In this document: in pieces, positions 59,477 to 64,000 of the stretch
Layout of the letters: the number at the start of each line of letters is the position of its first letter
Numbering within the stretch: the stretch's first letter is position 1
From: JBBDIX01 sp050486225
GTDB taxonomy: Bacteria > Actinomycetota > Nitriliruptoria > Nitriliruptorales > Nitriliruptoraceae
NCBI GenBank assembly: GCA_050486225.1
Contig: JBJHCV010000008.1
Span: 62,001 to 126,000 of the forward strand
Length of the DNA: 64,000 bases
Direction: 5' to 3'
Program-made: the position numbers and the translations under genes
Notes under the pieces: model-generated
Told to the model about the DNA's origin: nothing
Database searches by the model: none
What the model saw: the letters and a program-made list of their open reading frames with translations, nothing else

Positions 59477-61128
59477 CGAGCCTTCCCGTGACGTTCCTCG
59501 CGCAGGTGTCGGTGCCACCCATCGAGTGGTCGAGCATCGCGCCCGAACTGCCGCCGACCGCTGCCGCGCTGGTCCTGCTGCTCGTCGCCATCGCGCGGTC
59601 GCGCCCCCAGATGATCGCCATGCCGGTCGCTGCGGTCGCGGTGGCCGCGGGTGTGTTGATGCACGGCGCGGGACACACGTTGCCCGCAGCGGTGACGGGC
59701 CTGCTCGGTCTCGCACTGCCCGTGCTCGTCGCTCGGTTCCCGGGCCGGCCGAGCCTCGTGCAGGCGTGGGGCGCCGGGCTGTCGCTGGTCGCCGCACTGG
59801 TGCTCACCGGCTGGCAGTACGCCACCCACCTGACCGCGGTTCCCGGACAGGACGTGATCACCGTCCACGCGGCGCTCGCCGGCTCGGTCGCCAGTGACGG
59901 CATCCTGCTGTTCACGCGTCTGACCGTCTACCTGGTCGCCCTGCTCGTGGTCCCGCTCGGGTACGGGTACCTGAACGACCGGCGGATCAACCGGGCGGAG
60001 GTCGAGTCGCTCATCCTGCTTGCCGCGGTCGGCATGGCGGCGCTCGGGACTGCCAACGACCTCATCACCGTGTTCGTCGCACTCGAGGTGCTGTCGCTCG
60101 CCCTGTACGTGCTTGCCGGACTCGCCCGCCGGGACCGGCGTTCGCAGGAGGCCTCGCTCAAGTACTTCGTGCTCGGGGCGATCGCGTCGGCCATCCTGCT
60201 CTACGGGATGGCGCTCGTGTACGTCGCGACGGGGACCGTGCAACTGTCCTCGATCGGTGCGAGCATCGGGCTCGTGACCACCCCTCCGCTGGTCGCGGGA
60301 CTGGGTCTCGCGCTGATCACCGTCGGTGTCGCCTTCAAGGTCGCGCTCGCGCCGTTCCACCTCTGGGTCGCCGACGTGTACCAGGGGGCGCCCACCAGCA
60401 TCACCGCGTTCATGGCCGCGGCGACCAAGGCGGCAGCGTTCGCCCTCGCACTGCGCCTGTACCTCGTCGCGTTCCCGTCGCTCGCCGGGATCTGGGTGCC
60501 GGTGCTGGCCGTGCTCGCGGCGATCACCATGCTCTACGGCGCCTACCTCGCGCTCGTCCAGCACGACGTGAAGCGCATGCTCGCCTACTCGTCGGTCACC
60601 CACGCCGGCTACGCGGCGATCGGGCTTGTCGCCACCTCCGACGCGGGCCTGTCGGCAACCCTGTGGTACGTGCTCACCTACGCCGTCGGCACCGTCGGCG
60701 CCTTCGGGTGCGTCGTCGCGGTCGAGCGACGTCGTCGCGGCGAGGTGACCCTGCTCGACCTGCGAGGTCTCGGGCGCAGCGCGCCGGCGCTGGCCGGAAT
60801 GCTGGGGCTGTGCCTGCTGTCGCTCGCGGGAATCCCCGCGACGGCAGGGTTCGTGGGCAAGCTCGTGGTCTTCCGGGCCGGTGTCGAGGCCGGGCTGACC
60901 TGGCTCGTCGTGGTCGGCGTGGTGTCGAGCGCGGTCGCGGCGTACTTCTACCTGCGCATCGCGGCGACGATGTTCCTCGAGGAGGCCGACGGCGCCCGTG
61001 GCGTGCCGGTGGTCACCACTGGACTGTCGGCCGCGGTGGCGGTGAGCGCGGCCCTGGTCGTGTACCTCGGGGTGCAGCCCCAGGCCCTGCTGGAGATCGC
61101 CCGCGCCGCGGCGGTGCTCGTCAGGTGA
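59473..61128 (+). CDS. nuoN: NADH-quinone oxidoreductase subunit N
   Basis: A 551-residue antiporter-like subunit. VALEVLSLALYVLAGLARRD holds the conserved glutamate, FKVALAPFHLWVADVYQGAPT the channel lysine and histidine, and VKRMLAYSSVTHAGYAAIG the second half-channel. It completes the 14-subunit set. The stop overlaps the GTG of the prenyl synthase by 4 bp, extending the transcript into quinone-tail synthesis. Confidence 0.95.
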   Translation: MTSLPVTFLAQVSVPPIEWSSIAPELPPTAAALVLLLVAIARSRPQMIAMPVAAVAVAAGVLMHGAGHTLPAAVTGLLGLALPVLVARFPGRPSLVQAWGAGLSLVAALVLTGWQYATHLTAVPGQDVITVHAALAGSVASDGILLFTRLTVYLVALLVVPLGYGYLNDRRINRAEVESLILLAAVGMAALGTANDLITVFVALEVLSLALYVLAGLARRDRRSQEASLKYFVLGAIASAILLYGMALVYVATGTVQLSSIGASIGLVTTPPLVAGLGLALITVGVAFKVALAPFHLWVADVYQGAPTSITAFMAAATKAAAFALALRLYLVAFPSLAGIWVPVLAVLAAITMLYGAYLALVQHDVKRMLAYSSVTHAGYAAIGLVATSDAGLSATLWYVLTYAVGTVGAFGCVVAVERRRRGEVTLLDLRGLGRSAPALAGMLGLCLLSLAGIPATAGFVGKLVVFRAGVEAGLTWLVVVGVVSSAVAAYFYLRIAATMFLEEADGARGVPVVTTGLSAAVAVSAALVVYLGVQPQALLEIARAAAVLVR

Positions 61129-62174
61129 CCCCGGACCCCGGACCCTCCGCCAAGCGGGCCGCGCGCCTCGCGATACCGGCCCCTGTGCTGGAGGAGCTCG
61201 AGGCGCACGGACTTCCGGTGGCGGGGGTGCTCGAGGCCGTGGAACGTCGGCTCACCGAACAGGTGTCCTCGTCCCACGCATTCGTCGACGAGGTGGCGCG
61301 CTACCTGATCGAGGCCGGCGGCAAGCGCTTTCGTCCGCTGCTCGTCGCGCTCACCGGGCACCTGGGTGATCCCGACCGGCCGGAACTCGTCGACGCCGCG
61401 GTCATCGTCGAACTGGTGCACCTGGCGACGCTGTACCACGACGACGTGATCGACGAGGCGACCGCGCGCCGCGGTACCCCGTCGGCCAACTCGCGGTGGG
61501 ACAACACCGTCGCGATCCTGACCGGCGACTACCTGTTCGCCCGTGCGTCCGACCTGTCCGCCGATCTCGGGGTCGACGTCACCAGGATCATGGCGCGCAC
61601 CCTCGCGCGGCTCTGCGAGGGTCAGATCGCTGAGGTGCAGGGCTCGATCGGTGCGCTTCCTCCGGACGTTCCGCAACTCGACCCGACGCGTGACCACTAC
61701 CTCGAGGTCATCTCGGGCAAGACCGCGTCACTGATCGAGACGTCGTGCCGCTACGGCGCGCTGCTCAGCGGCGTCGACCCGGAGGGCGTCGACGCCGCCG
61801 CCGCCTACGGCTGGAACGTCGGCATGGCGTTCCAGCTGTCCGACGACCTCATCGACATCGCCGCTGATCCGCACGACTCCGGCAAGGTCCCGGGTACCGA
61901 CCTGCGCGAGGGGGTTCGGACCCTGCCCGTGCTCATCGCGCTCGATGCGGACCCCGACGGGGAACTCGCGGGACTGCTCGACGGCGAACTTGGCGAGGCC
62001 GATCTGGCTCGTGCCCTCGATCTCCTGCGCGGCACCGACGCGCTCGACCTCGCACGGGACGTGGCGCGGGGATACGTGGAGGCGGCGGTCGCCCACCTGG
62101 ACGGATTCGAGGAACGCGCGGTCGTCACCGCCATGCGCCGCCTCGCCGAGTACTCGCTCCAACGGGTGGGGTGA
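61125..62174 (+). CDS. polyprenyl diphosphate synthase (probable menaquinone side chain)
   Basis: A 349-residue trans-prenyltransferase. The first Asp-rich motif is DDVID at 106-110 and the second DDLID near 239-243, with GGKRFRPLL and EGQIAEVQG also conserved. A long-chain enzyme is expected because the position five before the first motif is a small residue (Ala101), but product length cannot be fixed by reading. It overlaps nuoN by 4 bp, so the tail enzyme is made together with complex I. GrcC/HepT-type menaquinone synthase is the likely role. Confidence 0.88.
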   Translation: MTPDPGPSAKRAARLAIPAPVLEELEAHGLPVAGVLEAVERRLTEQVSSSHAFVDEVARYLIEAGGKRFRPLLVALTGHLGDPDRPELVDAAVIVELVHLATLYHDDVIDEATARRGTPSANSRWDNTVAILTGDYLFARASDLSADLGVDVTRIMARTLARLCEGQIAEVQGSIGALPPDVPQLDPTRDHYLEVISGKTASLIETSCRYGALLSGVDPEGVDAAAAYGWNVGMAFQLSDDLIDIAADPHDSGKVPGTDLREGVRTLPVLIALDADPDGELAGLLDGELGEADLARALDLLRGTDALDLARDVARGYVEAAVAHLDGFEERAVVTAMRRLAEYSLQRVG

Positions 62175-62178
62175 CGTC

Positions 62179-62850
62179 GTGCGACCGCTCGACGAGGTGG
62201 TCGGCGAGGACTGGGCACACGCGCTCGAACCGGTGTCCGCCAGGATCCGGGCGATGGGGGACTTCCTTCGTGCCGAACAGGCGGCCGGGCGCCGGTTCCT
62301 TCCGCGCGGTGAGGACGTGTTCGCCGCCTTCGCGACCCCACCGCAGGACGTACGGGTCCTGATCGTCGGTCAGGACCCGTATCCGACCCCCGGGCACGCC
62401 GTCGGCCTGTGCTTCTCGGTGGCCCCCGACGTGCGACCCCTGCCGGCGAGTCTCGTGAACATCTTCCGCGAGTACCGGGAGGACCTCGGGTTCGAGGAGC
62501 CGTCGAACGGGGACCTGACGCCGTGGGTGCACCAGGGGGTGTTCCTCCTGAACCGGTGTCTCACCGTTCGGCCCGGTGCCCCCGCGTCACACCGGGGCCG
62601 GGGCTGGGAGGAGGTCACCGACGCGGCGATCGATGTGCTCGTCGCGCGCGACCAGCCGCTCGTCGCGATCCTGTGGGGCCGTGACGCCCAGCAGCTCCAG
62701 CCGCGACTCCGAGGGGTGACGTGCCTCGCCTCGCCCCACCCGAGCCCGATGTCCGCGTCGCGCGGGTTCTTCGGGTCGAGACCGTTCAGTCGGACCAACG
62801 AGGCGCTGGTCGACCACGGGGCCCCGCCGGTCGACTGGCGGCTGCCCTGA
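62179..62850 (+). CDS. ung: uracil-DNA glycosylase, family 1
   Basis: A 223-residue DNA repair enzyme that removes uracil. The catalytic motif GQDPYP is at 64-69 with Asp66 as the general base, LLNRCLTV follows near 120, and the minor-groove loop HPSPMSASRGFFGSRPF contains the catalytic histidine. GTG at 62179, four bases after the prenyl synthase stop. Its place between two complex I clusters has no evident functional meaning. Confidence 0.93.
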   Translation: MRPLDEVVGEDWAHALEPVSARIRAMGDFLRAEQAAGRRFLPRGEDVFAAFATPPQDVRVLIVGQDPYPTPGHAVGLCFSVAPDVRPLPASLVNIFREYREDLGFEEPSNGDLTPWVHQGVFLLNRCLTVRPGAPASHRGRGWEEVTDAAIDVLVARDQPLVAILWGRDAQQLQPRLRGVTCLASPHPSPMSASRGFFGSRPFSRTNEALVDHGAPPVDWRLP

Positions 62851-62911
62851 CCGTGCCGGTGGTGGTCGACCGCTGCAGCGAGCGGGGGGCGTCGGAGTGC
62901 GTCCGCTGCCG

Positions 62912-62941
62912 TTGGGGGCTCGTCCGGCAGGTTGCTAGCAT
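62912..62941 (+). promoter_or_regulatory. candidate promoter of the second nuo cluster
   Basis: TTGGGG and TAGCAT are separated by 18 bases, in the 154-base gap after ung and about 65 bases before nuoA2. The -35 hexamer is the same as in the rex and hemA candidates. No Rex palindrome is seen here. Confidence 0.5.
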
Positions 62942-63004
62942 CGCGCCGCCGGCCCGACCACGGGTCGTGTGGCGCGGCGCGGCCCCACTGGGGAGGACCA
63001 CCGG

Positions 63005-63388
63005 GTGACCTTCGACGAACAGTACGGCACGGTTGCCGTCGTGCTCCTGCTGGGCTGCGTCCTGTACGCGGTCATCATGCTCGTCAGCCGGCTCATGCGT
63101 CCGTCGATCCCGTCGCCCCAGAAGCTGACCACCTACGAGTGCGGGGTCGAGGCGGTCGGTACCGGCTGGTCGCAGATGAACATCCGGTACTACGTGTTCG
63201 CGTTCCTGTTCGTCATCTTCGACGTCGAGGCGATCTTCCTCTTCCCGTGGGCGGTGGTCGTCGGTTCGCTCGACGCGACCACCACTCCGTCGGCGCTCTT
63301 CGCCGTCGTGGCGATGTTCCTGTTCATCGGGACGCTGCTCGAGGGCCTGGCGTACGCCTGGAAGAAGGGGGTGCTTCGATGGGAGTGA
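63005..63388 (+). CDS. nuoA: NADH-quinone oxidoreductase subunit A, second copy
   Basis: A 127-residue three-helix subunit. The loop KLTTYECGVEAVG has the conserved cysteine and the second helix FVIFDVEAIFLFPWA matches NuoA. It is clearly paralogous to, not a duplicate of, the NuoA at 45.85 kb. The GTG at 63005 has GGAGGA upstream. nuoB2 overlaps its 3' end by ten bases. It opens a second complex I operon that continues past the window. Confidence 0.93.
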   Translation: MTFDEQYGTVAVVLLLGCVLYAVIMLVSRLMRPSIPSPQKLTTYECGVEAVGTGWSQMNIRYYVFAFLFVIFDVEAIFLFPWAVVVGSLDATTTPSALFAVVAMFLFIGTLLEGLAYAWKKGVLRWE

Positions 63389-63912
63389 TGGACCAGCTCG
63401 AACTGCCGAAGCCGATCCGGTACGTGTTCAACTGGGGACGCAAGTACTCCCTGTGGTGCTTCAACTTCGGTCTGGCGTGCTGCGCGATCGAGTTCATCGC
63501 GGCCTCGACGTCCCGCCACGACTTCATCCGTCACGGCGTCATCCCGTTCGCGCACGGACCGCGTCAGGCCGACCTGCTGGTCGTGTCGGGCACGCTCACC
63601 GACAAGATGGCGCCGGCGGTCAAGCGTCTCTACGAGGAGATGCCGGAACCCAAGTACGTCATCTCGTTCGGGTCGTGCTCCAACTGCGGGGGTCCCTACT
63701 GGGACAGCTACTCCGTCACCAAGGGGGTCGACCAGGTCATCCCGGTCGACGTGTACGTGCCGGGGTGCCCGCCACGCCCCGAGGCGCTGCTCGACGGCAT
63801 CATCGCCCTGCAGGACCGCATCCAGAACGAGTCCCTGAAGGACCGGATGGCCCAGCGACGCATCGACCCGATCACGCTCGGAGCGGACGCTCCGTTGGCG
63901 CTGGAGGGTTGA
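63379..63912 (+). CDS. nuoB: NADH-quinone oxidoreductase subunit B, second copy
   Basis: A 177-residue subunit with all N2 ligands: C34-C35 (GLACCAIE), C100 (SFGSCSNCGG) and C130 (YVPGCPPRPE). SNCGGPYWDSYSVTKGVDQ and the longer C-terminus set it apart from the first NuoB and resemble the NuoB of the EFG-less second clusters of Streptomyces. This comparison is from memory of the family and is not a search result. ATG at 63379 overlaps nuoA2. Confidence 0.94.
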   Translation: MGVMDQLELPKPIRYVFNWGRKYSLWCFNFGLACCAIEFIAASTSRHDFIRHGVIPFAHGPRQADLLVVSGTLTDKMAPAVKRLYEEMPEPKYVISFGSCSNCGGPYWDSYSVTKGVDQVIPVDVYVPGCPPRPEALLDGIIALQDRIQNESLKDRMAQRRIDPITLGADAPLALEG

Positions 63913-63913
63913 G

Positions 63914-64000
63914 GTGACCGACGTCCTCGCGCGCCTCGACGACGCGCTCAGTCCCGACGAGATCGCCACCATCCTGCGTGAGCGCCTCGGCGACGTGATC
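63914..64000 (+). CDS. nuoC: NADH-quinone oxidoreductase subunit C, second copy (start only)
   Basis: The reading frame opens with GTG one base after the nuoB2 stop and stays open to the window end (29 codons, VTDVLARLDDALSPDEIATI onward). A GAGG overlaps the nuoB2 stop just upstream. The sequence is too short for domain evidence; the call rests on the nuoA-B-C order and on an acidic N-terminus usual for NuoC. Confidence 0.65.
   Translation, partial: MTDVLARLDDALSPDEIATILRERLGDVI

Noticed and set aside
1..64000. CRISPR arrays, insertion sequences, prophage genes or rRNA
   Set aside because: No regularly spaced repeats, transposase or integrase motifs, phage structural genes or rRNA signatures were seen in any part of the window.

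Overview
The window is a dense, GC-rich (roughly 70% by eye) stretch of bacterial chromosome. Genes are packed tightly, many overlap by 4 bp (ATGA/GTGA), and GTG starts are common. Taxonomic clues point to an actinobacterium: two mycothiol-type genes (an MshA glycosyltransferase and an MshD-like acetyltransferase), a GlnR-type nitrogen regulator, the rex-hemACDBL order, and a YbjN protein beside mshA. The cytochrome bc operon is not of the usual actinobacterial QcrCAB type, because its cytochrome b is split and resembles b6. This suggests, as inference only, a deep-branching actinobacterial class rather than Streptomyces or Mycobacterium. I found no phage, insertion sequence, CRISPR array, rRNA or obvious transferred island. 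No gap between genes exceeds 300 bases.

Layout. 1-5.3 kb: end of a small membrane protein, a siderophore-interacting flavoprotein, a molybdate-sensing type regulator with modABC, and a VIT/CCC1 transporter. 5.4-5.65 kb: three minus-strand tRNAs (Lys, Asp, Phe). 5.7-11.7 kb: MshD-like acetyltransferase, glnR, a three-gene HTH-TusA / DUF4395 / thioredoxin cluster, ygfZ, bcp and ppa. 11.8-19.7 kb: a Fem/CelD-like acetyltransferase, mshA, a YbjN protein, proC, acuC, an acyl-CoA ligase, a polytopic membrane protein and a glutaredoxin-like protein. 19.8-25.9 kb: rex and the haem genes hemA, hemC, hemD, hemB, hemL.

26.1-35.5 kb is a respiratory block. It holds an unrecognised membrane protein, a two-cluster ferredoxin, a b6-like cytochrome b, a subunit-IV-like protein, a Rieske protein, a dihaem cytochrome c and a second unrecognised membrane protein. 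The System II cytochrome c maturation genes follow (ResA-like, ccdA, resB, ccsB). 35.5-45.7 kb is the menaquinone block: menE (minus), menB, menA, menC, menD (plus), menF with a MerR-like regulator (minus), menG and menJ (plus). 45.85-61.1 kb is a complete 14-gene complex I operon nuoA-N, followed by a polyprenyl diphosphate synthase (probable quinone side chain) and uracil-DNA glycosylase. At 63.0 kb a second complex I cluster begins (nuoA2, nuoB2, start of nuoC2) and runs off the window.

Together the genes outline a respiratory chain. NADH enters through complex I, menaquinone is made and reduced by the men genes and the prenyl synthase, and quinol is oxidised by the unusual b6-like complex. 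Haem comes from hemACDBL and is attached by System II. Rex, the NADH/NAD+ sensor, is encoded beside hemA. A strong match to its operator lies in front of menJ-nuo, which suggests redox control of the block. The most interesting points are the b6-like quinol oxidase with a probable haem c-i cysteine and an in-operon ferredoxin, and the HTH-TusA fusion whose sulfur-carrying cysteine is missing.
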